DNA of 64,000 bases from Clostridiales bacterium. Lineage in GTDB: Bacteria; Bacillota; Clostridia; Christensenellales; Pumilibacteraceae. The stretch lies in assembly GCA_022508505.1 (NCBI GenBank), contig JAFLVC010000011.1, positions 1-64,000 of the forward strand, given 5' to 3'. The notes under the pieces are model-generated. The model searched no databases. It saw only the letters and a list, made by a program, of their open reading frames with translations, and had not been told where the DNA came from. A program made the position numbers and the translations under genes. Of this stretch, positions 30,096 through 41,100 are shown piece by piece (positions within the stretch are counted from its first letter, which is position 1; every line of letters begins with the position of its first letter).

Positions 30096-31556
30096 TCACA
30101 CTTCTTCGTAGTCTGCGAACTTTAAAAACTCTTTGGGCGTAAGCATCATTTCGGCATACGAGCTCACCGCGCGTTCGGCGCCGAGACCGTTGCGGTAGCA
30201 CGCGACCGACGCGGCGTCTATCGGCGAAAAAGACCGCGACAGCGCGGCTATACACCCGCCGAGAACATCCCCGCTCCCGCCCTTTGCGAGCGCGGGCGTG
30301 CCTGCGATATTGAGCCGCACTTCCTTGCCGTCCGTCACGGCGGTTGTCGCGGACTTCAAAACCACGACGACGCCGAGGTCTTTTGCAAGCTTTTTGGCGT
30401 TTTCTTCGGTAGCGACCTCGCCCGTCAGCCGCTTAAACTCGCCGACGTGCGGCGTTAAAACAACCTTTGCCTTACTCGTTTTCAAAAACTCGTAGTCGCG
30501 TTTTATCGCATTTATGCCGTCGGCGTCGATTACGAGCGTTTTGTCGTAGTGCTCGCACAAGTAGCGAATAATCTTTTTCAAGTCGGGCGCCTCGCCCATG
30601 CCCATACCGATAACTATCGCGTCCGCCGTCGAAATTATTTCGTCGAGCGATTTTTCGTCGAACTTGATAAACCCGTCGATTGTATCGGGCATAAACTTCA
30701 TCATGGAAAGCACGCTACGCGACGCGAGAGCCACGCGGTTTATGGCGGGAACACACACCGTAGTCGTGCCCGCGCCGCTTAAAGACGCCGCATGCGCCGC
30801 CGCGCCCGCAAGTATAGGCGCGCCAACCATGGTCGCACAGCCGCCGATTATGAAAATCTTGCCGCTTGTGCCCTTGTGCGCGTTTTTATTTCGCCTTACG
30901 GGCTTGAAATCCTCGTCCTCATACACGCGGTAAGTCGAACCGACCTTGACGCCTATATCCTCGACCGCAATCTTTCCGCAGTACTCGCGCCCTTCGCCAA
31001 ACAGCATTCCGCGCTTTATGCAAGAAAAAGTGATTGTCGCGTCCGCCTTAAACGCTATGCCGCGCACCTCGCCGCTGTCGGGATCGATTCCGGACGGAAT
31101 GTCGATTGCGACCTTGAATGCGCCGTCCTGCACGTTCAGCCTGCCTATGATATCGGCGGCGGCGCCGTCAATATCGCGGTTTAGTCCAAACCCGAAAATA
31201 GCGTCTACGATTATGCTCGCGTCGCCCCTGTACTCGGAGGCTTTTTTGACAGGCACGCCGATCGACTTTGCCGCCGCGACCTCCTCGGCTATACCGTTTG
31301 CATCGGGATATACGAGATACGCCTCTACGGCACACCCCGTCGAATGTAGGCGCGCCGCCGTCAAAAGTCCGTCCGCGCCGTTGTTACCGCCGCCGCAAAA
31401 CACGGCGGTCTTTGCGCCTTCTATGCTCGCGCGTGGCGTCAACTCGTCGGCGACGGCGAGCGCGGCGCGCATCTTAAGCGCGGACAGCGTTACACCGTCG
31501 CCCATCGCCTTGCGCTCTGCCTCGCGCACTTCGTTTGCTGTAAGAACGAATTTCAT
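30096..31556 (-). CDS. nnr: bifunctional NAD(P)H-hydrate repair enzyme (epimerase + dehydratase)
   Basis: 486 aa; AVFCGGGNNGADGLLTAARLHS; C-terminal kinase-like domain VLTPHVGEFKRLTGE, LAKGGSGDVLGGCIAALS. Confidence 0.95.
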   Translation of the reverse strand: MKFVLTANEVREAERKAMGDGVTLSALKMRAALAVADELTPRASIEGAKTAVFCGGGNNGADGLLTAARLHSTGCAVEAYLVYPDANGIAEEVAAAKSIGVPVKKASEYRGDASIIVDAIFGFGLNRDIDGAAADIIGRLNVQDGAFKVAIDIPSGIDPDSGEVRGIAFKADATITFSCIKRGMLFGEGREYCGKIAVEDIGVKVGSTYRVYEDEDFKPVRRNKNAHKGTSGKIFIIGGCATMVGAPILAGAAAHAASLSGAGTTTVCVPAINRVALASRSVLSMMKFMPDTIDGFIKFDEKSLDEIISTADAIVIGMGMGEAPDLKKIIRYLCEHYDKTLVIDADGINAIKRDYEFLKTSKAKVVLTPHVGEFKRLTGEVATEENAKKLAKDLGVVVVLKSATTAVTDGKEVRLNIAGTPALAKGGSGDVLGGCIAALSRSFSPIDAASVACYRNGLGAERAVSSYAEMMLTPKEFLKFADYEEV

Positions 31557-31565
31557 CTCTGTTTC

Positions 31566-31931
31566 CTATTGAGTTTTTCTCTCGGTGAGCATGACCGCCG
31601 CGACGGCGTAATCCCCGTCGTGCGATATGGACACGTCGACGTTGAATTCACTGAAAAGTATCGCCGCTTTGCCGCACGCTTTAAAAAACGGCGTGCCGTT
31701 CCTGTCGTGGTCGATTTCTATGTCGCACGGCATGATTCCGCCGCCGAAGCCGCGTTTTAACGCCTTTACTGCGGCCTCCTTGGCACAAAACAATCCGGCA
31801 AAGCTCGCGGCAGGGTGCGCCCGTCCCTCGCAGTACGCGCGCTCCGTTTCGGTAAAAACGCGCTCTTTAAATGCCGTGCTCTTTACCGCCTTTTCTATTC
31901 TCGGAATGTGAACGGTGTCTATTCCAATCAT
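31566..31931 (-). CDS. acpS: holo-[acyl-carrier-protein] synthase
   Basis: MIGIDTVHIPRIEKAVKSTAFKERVFTETERAYCEGR...SFAGLFCAKEAAVKAL. Confidence 0.95.
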   Translation of the reverse strand: MIGIDTVHIPRIEKAVKSTAFKERVFTETERAYCEGRAHPAASFAGLFCAKEAAVKALKRGFGGGIMPCDIEIDHDRNGTPFFKACGKAAILFSEFNVDVSISHDGDYAVAAVMLTERKTQ

Positions 31932-32854
31932 GTGCCCTGCCCCACACTGTTTTCTATGGCGAACGCCGTAGCCTCTGCGGCGAGCGCCGCAACAATGCTG
32001 TAGTCGATGACCTTGTCGCCGCCGCTTAGCGCAAACATCGTGTCGCCGTCGGCGTCGGTATGCACGGGACGAATTGACATGGCGAGCCCGTCGTGCGCGA
32101 CTGCCGCAAGCTTATTTACGTGCGCCTTGTCGAGCTTTGCGTTTGTCATGACGCAGCCTATCGTCGTGTTGGTGCCCGAAGCCTTTTGCATAGCCGCGGC
32201 CGCCTGTGCGGCGAATATGCCGCCCGTTAGACACTCAACTGTGTTGATAAAACTTCCGTCGGGGCCTTTAGCGCCTGCGAGGATTTTGCCCGTGCGGTGG
32301 TCGTAAACGTCGCCGAGCGCATTGACCGCGACGACAGCCGTCACGAACACGTCGTTAAACTTGAGCGTAGCCGCGCCTATGCCGCTCTTACTCATGCACG
32401 CAGGCCCGAGGATTTTGCCGACCGTCGCGCCGCGGCCCGCTCCGACGTTTCCGAAAGCGACGCCGTGCGCCTTTGCGTTTTTTGCGGCGAGGTAGCCCAT
32501 ATTCTTATCTGGATAGTGATATTCGCCGGGCGTGTTTAAGTCAAACAGTATCGCCTGCGCGACGAGCGGCACGACCTTGTCGCCGACCGCAAAGCCGACG
32601 CCCTTTCCCTTTAGATACTCGACTACGCCGCAAGCGGCCTCCAGCCCGTACGCCGAGCCGCCCGAAAGCACTATTGCGTCGACATGCCCCTGCGACTTGT
32701 CGGCGCGGAGCATATCGGTCTCGCGCGTCCCCGGCGCGCCGCCGCGCACCGAAACGCCGCCCACCGCGCGCTCTGTCAGTATGCAGGTAACGCCGGTGTA
32801 GTCGTCCTGCGCGTGCCCTATTTTAATACCGTCCGGCAAAAGAATCTCGTCCAT
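31928..32854 (-). CDS. P1 family peptidase (DmpA/BapA-like)
   Basis: GIKIGHAQDDYTGVTCILTERAVGGVSVRGGAPGTRETDML...VLSGGSAYGLEAACGVVEYL. Confidence 0.9.
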   Translation of the reverse strand: MDEILLPDGIKIGHAQDDYTGVTCILTERAVGGVSVRGGAPGTRETDMLRADKSQGHVDAIVLSGGSAYGLEAACGVVEYLKGKGVGFAVGDKVVPLVAQAILFDLNTPGEYHYPDKNMGYLAAKNAKAHGVAFGNVGAGRGATVGKILGPACMSKSGIGAATLKFNDVFVTAVVAVNALGDVYDHRTGKILAGAKGPDGSFINTVECLTGGIFAAQAAAAMQKASGTNTTIGCVMTNAKLDKAHVNKLAAVAHDGLAMSIRPVHTDADGDTMFALSGGDKVIDYSIVAALAAEATAFAIENSVGQGT

Positions 32855-32869
32855 GATATCTCCTTATAT

Positions 32870-33535
32870 CTATTCAAAATCATCGTCGTCAGGCGCCTCG
32901 AATGCGCCCTCGTCGCCGAGAATGCGCACCGCCGCGCCTATGCTGTCCCAAGTAAACCCGCGCCCAGCCAAGTACCGCTTCAGCTTGGGCACTTCGGCAA
33001 ATCTATGTGTTTTCAAGTACCGCCGCGCCGTCTCCACCGCGCCGTCGTCCTCGTCGTAACTGCTTCCGTCATACTCGTCCTCATAGTCGTCGGAAAGAAG
33101 CTCCGAGATTATTTCGGAGGATATGCCGCGCTTTCGGAGCTCAGCGGAAAGCCGTATCTTGCCGTACTTACGTGATTTCGACTTGATATAGCTGTTTGCG
33201 TATGCACGGTCGTCGATATATCTGTACTGCTCGAGCCGCTCTACCGCCTCGGCGACAACCGACGCGTCGTAGCCCTTGTCCTTTAGATACCGCTTGATCT
33301 CGAGCGCAGAGCGCGGCGACGACGACAGATACCCCGCCGCTCGCTCGAACGCCGAGTTGACCTCGCTCTTGTGCGACACCTCTTTGAGCTTTTCCACCGT
33401 TATTTCGTCGCCGATCTTAATTCGCGCGCCGACGGCTGTTACCGCGTCAAGCCCGATAGCGAACTCGCCGTCGATAAAAACGCTCACTCGCGACGGATTG
33501 CGCTTTTGCTTAGCTATGTCGGTGATTCTACCCAT
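32870..33535 (-). CDS. recX: regulatory protein RecX
   Basis: MGRITDIAKQKRNPSRVSVFIDGEFAIGLDAVTA...YLSSSPRSALEIKRYLKDKGYD. Confidence 0.88.
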   Translation of the reverse strand: MGRITDIAKQKRNPSRVSVFIDGEFAIGLDAVTAVGARIKIGDEITVEKLKEVSHKSEVNSAFERAAGYLSSSPRSALEIKRYLKDKGYDASVVAEAVERLEQYRYIDDRAYANSYIKSKSRKYGKIRLSAELRKRGISSEIISELLSDDYEDEYDGSSYDEDDGAVETARRYLKTHRFAEVPKLKRYLAGRGFTWDSIGAAVRILGDEGAFEAPDDDDFE

Positions 33536-33610
33536 ACGCGTATTATACACCGCGAATAAAAATAAATCAAGCCTCACATATTATTTTTAACTTTTGACAA
33601 GGAGAAGAAT

Positions 33611-33793
33611 ATGACAACAAAAAGCCTTCAAGAACTCAGCGAGCTTTGCCGCAGTGAAAAACTCGCCTACAAAAAGTGCTGCAACTACGTTTCGGAAACT
33701 GACAACGCCGACCTTCAATGCGCGCTCGGCAAGCTCGCAAACGGTCACCGTCAGCGTTACGAATCGCTCCGCACATATCTCGACAAGAACTAA
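33611..33793 (+). CDS. small hypothetical protein upstream of CotF-like gene
   Basis: 60 aa; RBS AAGGAGAAGAAT before ATG; 12 bp before the next CDS. Confidence 0.65.
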   Translation: MTTKSLQELSELCRSEKLAYKKCCNYVSETDNADLQCALGKLANGHRQRYESLRTYLDKN

Positions 33794-33804
33794 GGAGAAA
33801 AACC

Positions 33805-34542
33805 ATGAACAACGATTTTGAAATGAACTACGACAACGATCCCGCCGACTGCAACGGATATTCGAGCGGCGCGGACTACTCCACCGAGAGCTCGGACGAA
33901 TTCTCGCCCGCTCCCTCCGAATTCGGCACGCCCGACAAAACGTCGGAAGAGAACGACGCTAAAGACTTTTTCAACAGCCCGGGAATAATCGCGCCCCTCG
34001 ACTACGCGGACGGGCGCACCGACCTCGGCAGTCTCTACGACACAGAAAGCGCAGAGGACAACGGTTGCGGCTGCGGTTGCGGCGACGACGACTGTCCCGG
34101 TTACGGCGGAGACGGAGATAAAGGCGGTTGCGGCTGCGGCTATAGCGATAACGACAGCGAGACGTCGGAGGAGTTCGAGCCCTCGCCCGAGGACGAAACG
34201 GCGGCGACGAGCGACGAGCTTTATAACAATTCCACCGTGTCGGCGCGCGAAAAATACTCGCTCGACGACTACGAGATAATTTCGGACGTGCTCGGCAGCG
34301 AGAAGCAGCTCGTAAAGCTGTACTCCACCGCGCTTTGCGAGAGCGCCGAGGAATCGCTTCGCGGCGTCATTCGCGAAAACCTCATAGAGTGCGCAAAGGA
34401 CCAATACTCCACCTTCGAGTATATGGAAAAGCGCGGGCTGTATCAAACCGAGCAAGCGCCCGAAGACCAGATTGCGCAGGCAAAACAGCAGTTCGGACCG
34501 CTCACATCCAACTGCAACTGCGGCTGCGGTTGCGACAACTGA
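33805..34542 (+). CDS. CotF-like spore-coat protein with Cys/Gly-rich low-complexity segments
   Basis: 245 aa; C-terminal LDDYEIISDVLGSEKQLVKLYSTALCESAEESLRGVIRENLIECAKDQYSTFEYMEKRGLYQTEQAPEDQIAQAKQQF resembles CotF; CGCGCGDDDC, GGCGCGY, CNCGCGCDN. Confidence 0.65.
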   Translation: MNNDFEMNYDNDPADCNGYSSGADYSTESSDEFSPAPSEFGTPDKTSEENDAKDFFNSPGIIAPLDYADGRTDLGSLYDTESAEDNGCGCGCGDDDCPGYGGDGDKGGCGCGYSDNDSETSEEFEPSPEDETAATSDELYNNSTVSAREKYSLDDYEIISDVLGSEKQLVKLYSTALCESAEESLRGVIRENLIECAKDQYSTFEYMEKRGLYQTEQAPEDQIAQAKQQFGPLTSNCNCGCGCDN

Positions 34543-34560
34543 CTTTTATTTTTTCAACGC

Positions 34561-34587
34561 AAAAACCGCCACATGGGCGGTTTTTTG
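34561..34587. terminator. terminator (AAAAACCGCC-acatg-GGCGGTTTTTT)
   Basis: Perfect stem with T tract. Confidence 0.8.
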
Positions 34588-34594
34588 TTTTACT

Positions 34595-35137
34595 TTACAT
34601 TAGAGGAATGGTTGCGAGGTATTCTACGTCGGTGCGGTCCTTGGCGTCGCCCTCGGCGAGGACGAACGCGCGGCACACGACCTCGCCGCCCGCTTTTTCG
34701 GCGAGAGCGCACAGCGCGGCATTTGCGGCGCCCGTACTAATCACGTCGTCGACGACGGCGACCTTTTTGCCGCGCAACAGGTTGACGTCGTGGGCGGAAA
34801 GGTACAGCGTTTGCTTTTCCTCCGTCGTTATCGTCTTGACGTCGACCGAAATGCCGTCCTGCATGTACAGTTTTTTGCTCTTGCGCGCAACGGCGTACAT
34901 GCTATGGCCGAGCTCGCGCGCCATACAATGCGCGAGCTGCAAGCCCTTGCTCTCCGCCGTGAGAATTACGTCGGGAGCATACTTTTTCACCCTTTCCGCG
35001 AGCTTCTTTGCGCAATGCTCTGTAAGCTCGACATTGCCGTGCAGGTTGAAAAAGCATATCCCGACGCCCGAAGGTAACTTCATTACGGGAAGCTCTTCCA
35101 CCCTGCCGCAAATGTCTACTTTGTAGAATTTATCCAT
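34595..35137 (-). CDS. phosphoribosyltransferase (adenine PRTase-like)
   Basis: PRPP-binding motif KVAVVDDVISTGAANAALC; 180 aa. Confidence 0.8.
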   Translation of the reverse strand: MDKFYKVDICGRVEELPVMKLPSGVGICFFNLHGNVELTEHCAKKLAERVKKYAPDVILTAESKGLQLAHCMARELGHSMYAVARKSKKLYMQDGISVDVKTITTEEKQTLYLSAHDVNLLRGKKVAVVDDVISTGAANAALCALAEKAGGEVVCRAFVLAEGDAKDRTDVEYLATIPLM

Positions 35138-35143
35138 GTGTTT

Positions 35144-38100
35144 TCAGCCGTTGTCTTTCTTGCTCCAGCGCGCGTAAAGCGGCAGGTCGTCAGAAAGCTC
35201 AAGTTCCGAGCCGTCCGTTATCTTTTGGCCCGCCTCTTTGTCGGTGTACCAGCCGTCAAACTCGTACTCGTCGCTGCTGTCGGTGGGCTCAGGGAGGTCG
35301 CACAAATCGCCGTCGGCGTAGAACTGCGACTCAAACGATTGACTCTTATTACCGTTAAAGTCTTCGGGATAGTTGAGGTCGAACGACACTTCGAAAAGCT
35401 GTGCCCAATGCGCATAGAGCACGATGTCTTTGGTGCCGACGGTTATCGTTTCCGCGCACTTTTTGTCCGTGCCCTGATTCTGCTCATTTTCAAACCAACC
35501 CTCGAACCTGTAACCTTCGCGAGTGGGCGTCACCATGGTGTGCATGACGAACGTATCGCCTGTCTTCATCTGCACGGACAGCGTATGTACGCTTCCGATA
35601 GTGCCCTCGCCCGCATTGAGCGTAACCGTGTAGAGAACTTCCTTCCATACGGCGGTGAGAGTCGTGTCATTGTCTGTTATCGTTACCTTTGTATCCTTGG
35701 TTACGACGTTGCCGGACGCGTCATGCCATTCGACGAAGGTGTAGCCCGGTCTCGTCGCGGTTACGTCGGCGAGAATTGCGTACGTTCCGTCGTAGGTTAC
35801 TCGTACCGTGGCGGTGTTCGTAGGCGTACCATCGGCGTTTTTGACCGTTACGGTCGCGCCGGTGCCGCCGCTAAGCGTTACGGTGTACTCATTTGCCGTC
35901 CAGTAGGCGTACAGCGTGTGGTCATACGCTACGTTAAAGGCCTTATTGGCTTCGATGAGCGCGCCCTCATTGTTCGTAATCTGCTTGCCGCCGCCGTTGG
36001 GCTGGGTGTACCAACCGCCGAATGCATAGCCTGCGCGAGTGGGCTTGGAATTACCCATAGCGGGATACTCGGTATCGTACGCGACCTTATACTGCTTCGT
36101 CTGGCTATCGCCGAGCGTACCGCCTGCGGGATCGAGCGTTACGGTATACGTCTCGGCAATCCACCTTGCAAAGAGGGTATGGGCTCTCGCGGTCTCTACA
36201 TGGTCGGTTGCATTTACTTTTTTGCCTGTAGCACCGTCGGAATCGGTTGCGGTTGTGTACCAGCCGTCAAACTTATATCCGACTCTCGACAGCACGGGCA
36301 GTGCGCCGTACTCGGCGGCGTATGTAACGGTCTTGGTCTTTACGAAATCGTCAAGCTCAACGCCGTTGCCGTCGAACGTCACTACGTATGTTTCTGCTGT
36401 CCACTGCGCGGTAACCGTTTGAGGATCGGCGGGAACGGTCCTATTGGATGTTATGCGCTGAGGGCCGGAGTACCAACCCGCAAAGGTGTAGCCTTCGCGC
36501 GTGGGTTCAACATCCGGCAGGACGTAAGCTTGACCGAATGTTTCGGTTACGGTCTCCTTGTCTGCCTGACCGACCTTGCCGCCGCCGTAATTGAACTCGA
36601 CTTGGTATGTCTTGGCTTGCCACTTGGCGTAGACGGTGGAAGAATATCCGGGGAGACTTCCCGTCGCTTGTTTCTCGCCTTCCTTATCGAAATACCAGCC
36701 TTTGAACTCATAGCCGGTGCGCTCGGGAGTATGGCTGCTGTCGCTCGGGATATTGGCATACGTTCCGTTATACGCTACGTTTGCCGTCGTGCTGTCCAAA
36801 GTTGCGTCGGGAGCGTTTTTGTCGAGATAGACAGGAACCGTGCTGCTGCTGAAGCTAACGGCGTAAATCTTGCTCATCGTGGTAGACGCGCTGTTAGACG
36901 CCGAGCCGTTGCGCGACTGATATTGCACCGTGAACTGTGCAGTCGAAGTTGCGGCCATGCCGAACGTGATTACGACGCGCTCCGCCGCCTTCGCCCTGAT
37001 AGTTTGCGAAAGATTTACCGTCGCCGACGAATAGCCGGAAACGACATATTCCGTCGTGCCGTACGGACTTACGGAGCCCACCGTTTCATATGCCTCTACT
37101 TTGACATAGGCAACGACTGACGAAATATAGCCGGTGGAAGGACGGAGCGTCAAGCTGTAAGGATACTTGTAGTCGTTGTCTTTGCTCGCGATCCACTCGG
37201 AAACAAAGCCGTGCACAGTCTGGTTTTGCGCATTGCCGGAGGAGGGCTTGTATGACACCCACTTTTTGGACGTTGCGACCGTAACCCTCTCGTTGGTGAC
37301 GGTGAACGCGTCGCCCTCCATGCGCGGCGAAATCGAGATTTTAATCGAATACTCGCCGTCTATATCAAAGGTGCTTGTGAGGTCGCGCACGCTGTAGACA
37401 ATCTTGACGGTCTGCTCTTGAGAATCTGTTACATCCGCGGCGGTGATTATGATATTTGCGCCGCTGTTGGCAGAGCTCAGATATTCGCCGAGGTCTTGCA
37501 CTTCGACGTCCAATATGTCGAGGCCGTGCTTTTCGGTCATGGACACGCTGAGCGATCCGCCCGCGATAAGGTCGACGGGATGGGTGTCGTCGTTGCTGCT
37601 CGCCGCGGGATTGAGCACGACGGCTACGTCGGGATGAATCGCTCCGACAGCGACAGAGCCTTTACCGAAATACTCGACTGAGCTACCGGTAAACGAGATG
37701 ACAAACTCGAGCTCGACAACCGCGGGATCGTTTTCACCGGGCTTCTTAACATTTATCGTCTTTTCGATTGCAAAGTGAGCGTCAGCCGTGCCGTTGGAGC
37801 GGTCGATAATCCACACGAACGAAGTGTACGTGCGCGCCTTGACCTCGATTATGCGCGGCAACTCCGCGAGCTCTTGCGGGAGCTTGGATGCAAGCGCAGT
37901 TGTGATATAATCCTTAAGATAGACGTCGGGATACTTATTCTGATCATTGCTCCACTCTACCGTTTTCACCTCGGCCATAAAGCCGTTGAGCGCTATTGTA
38001 ACATCATCGCCGCCGAACGACATTCCGGCATACACGCCGGTCGTCATTGTAACGGTGGGTTTAAGTATAACGTTGACTCCCGAAACCGCAAGGCTCTCAT

Positions 38101-41100
38101 GGAGCGTTACCGCACGTCCCGCTACGGAAACGACGTCCTGTATTGTCTTGTCGATGCCCGGTATCTGCGTAGTGCCGTTGGCGAGCTCGTACGATACCGT
38201 GTACTTGTCGGTGCTCTTGATGCGGTCCGTGTACTCTGCGGTGTCGTTTGTATTGAGCGAGACCGCCGTATACACGTCGTAGCTGCCGTGTTGTGCCGAG
38301 ATCGACACGCCGGACACGGCGTTGGCTTTGGGCACTACGAAGATGTAGTACGTGCGAACGATTTTCTTATCGACGTTTATGCCGCTGCCGGAAAGGATTG
38401 TCGCCGTGACGGTCAGAGTGAACGTGCCGCCCGCGCGAGTTGTTTTGCCTTCTGGATCTTTTACGGTCAGCGAGTTGTCGGTAGTGCCGTAATCGCCTGC
38501 GGTATAGCCGTTCGGCGCTTTGAACTCGTACTTGTATTCGACACTGTTAAAGTGATACGTGTGGCCTTCGCCCACCGTTACGGAAGAAAGCTCAAATACG
38601 CCCGCGAAGCTGAGTGTTTCGCCGATAGCGATTGTAGTGGAATTATCCTTCCACTTCGCCGTGTTTTTGATAACCATGTCGGGAAGCGGAATGCCGACTA
38701 TGATAATCGACTTTTCGAGCGTGTAGCTACCGATAAGGGCGCCGTCCGTGATTTTTACGGTAATGAGAACGACTATTCTCTGATTTTCGGCGTTGTTCTT
38801 TTTGGGAGTAAGAACGCCCGTGCTTTCCACAATATCCGCATAATCGCCGCCGTCGACTATTTCGTAAGACACCGTGTATGCACCGACGAATTTCTTATCT
38901 TGTTCGACGGTCGCGCCGAATTGCGCCGTCTCGTCGGGCATTATTTCGGTGACATCCGTGCCGCCCTTCTTGACGGTGGCCGTGATTTCCGGTTCGGTCG
39001 CCGTAAGCTCGAGAGTGAGCGTATCCATGTAATACGTTCTGCCGCCGACGACAATCGAGCTGCTGACAGTGAACGTAGTAACATGCTCGGCGGTGAACAC
39101 GACGTAGAACTTGTTGCCGCCCGCGCTTTGAACCGTCACTTTGCCGCCGTCGGGCGTTACGTTGCCGCCGTACAGAACCTTGATGTCCGAAGCGGACACG
39201 TCCACACCGACTGTCGACGCGTCGATATCGTACCTTATCTTGCGCGCTTTGACCGCAGTGCCGCCGCCCACAGGCGTGCCGAAGTCAATCTCGAGCTTGC
39301 CCTTGTTGCCGGAAAGCTCAAGCGCCTCGCCGTAGCTACCTCCGCCGTCGGTGGAAACGCTAAGCGAACTCGTCGCCATGCCGCCGTAATTAAAGGTTAT
39401 ATTCCTTGTCGCGGTGGTGGTCTTGCCGTACGCTTCGGCTTCGACTGCAATCGTGGCCGTGCCGAACTTGTTGTCGATTGTTATTTCCGCGCTGTCCGAG
39501 CTGAACGCGCCGATAGAAACTATTCCCTTTCTGTCGCTTGCGGAATACGTCCAATCGCCGCTCTCGTACCAGCCGAGCGCATTGACGTCTGTCGTGACGA
39601 TACGGACGTAGTACTTGGTGTCCGCGTCGTAAGTGACCTCGACGGGCTCGTTGCTGTCGCTGCCTGCAAGCTTTTTCTGATCGTTGCTCTTTTCGCTGTA
39701 TATCTCGAACTTGAGCTCGTCATACTGCCAATCGAGTCCGAGCGTGATTGTCTGTGTGACCGCGAAGCTTGCGCCGCCCTCAACCGTCGCACTCGTGCCG
39801 TCGTTGGAGTACGTAATCTTAACGGTGAACGAATAGGTCTTATCTGCGGCGTACTCGCTGCCGTCAAAGATGTGGCTGCGGTTTACCTTGACGTTGACCT
39901 TTTCGGAGCCCTTGGTGTCCGTCTTTACAACGGTGAACATGTCGCTGTCGTAGCTTGCGATATCAAACGTGTACGAAAGACCGGTGTAGTTTCTTACGGT
40001 TGCAGATATGTCTGACTCCTCGTTCTTTACGACGTTAATCTCGTCCTTGCTCGTAGAAAGCTGAGGCTTTTCGAGCGCGACGATATTGACCCTGTACGTG
40101 CTCTTTACGGTGTTTATTCCGTCCGCCGCCGACACGTCGAGCATAACCTCGCCCGCGCCATTCGGCACGAGAATCTTGCCGTTGGCGGTGAGGCTTGCGC
40201 TCCTCGGAGTCAAGGTGATTATTGTCGTTTCGGGAGCGGCGACGCCTGCAAAAGGCGTGCCGACCGTAATGAAGTTCGTGAGGTCGAGCTGGGTGTACGC
40301 GCCGCTTTGTGCATAGTAAAGCGTGATCGTGTCGTCGCTCATAATGCCGCCGAGGACGCCCGATACGGTTACGCTCGATATGGCAATTGTGTATTCGATA
40401 TCGACGTCGATGTAGCGGAGTTCTTCACGGCCTGCGTCGTAGAACTCGGCGCGGTAGTACAACGTGCCGCTGTACGACGACGGCTTGACAAACGTAATCT
40501 TGCCGTATTGATCGATTTTGGCGACCGCGTCTTCGCCGGTCATTTCGGACGTGCGGGCACTGCTATTATACAGCTTATACGTTACGGTTTTGCCCGACGG
40601 CTCGTTCGTTCCGCGGTTGACGACGCGCGCGGGAAGAGTGAATATATCGCCCGCCGTCTTTACGGTGACGCTAGCGTCGCCCGACCTGCCGTTGACCTCG
40701 GCGTTGGTGACGTCGAGATAGTCGCCGCCCTTTTCGAGCTCGATCTCTTCCGAGGATGTCGTAACGGTTATGGGTGCGTAATAGGTCTTGCCGCCGTAGG
40801 TCAAGCCGAGATAATATTTGCCGCTCAGTACAGTGTTCTTGACGGTGATTGAGAACACGCCGTTCTCGCCGCTCACTCTTACGTCGCCTACGTACGTCGA
40901 GTACGTGCCGTCGCCGAGCGTGTAAATCGCCGCCGTGACTTCGCTAATCAGCGCAGACGAGGGCTGCAAGCTTACATTGCCGCCGTTGTATTTGATTTGT
41001 ACCGACTGAGGCGCTGCGTCGCCGTCCTTGCCGTTCGTCACGAACGAGTACGAGCCGCTGTCTATTGCGTATATGTCGCTCTCGACGGTGATTTTGAACG

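Noticed and set aside
35150-36850. Regularly spaced repeats considered as a DNA-level repeat array
   Set aside because: Explained by coding InlB-type protein repeats with divergent nucleotide sequence.
35138-40015. 660-aa and 746-aa plus-strand ORFs
   Set aside because: Antisense to the giant surface-protein gene in the complementary codon frame.
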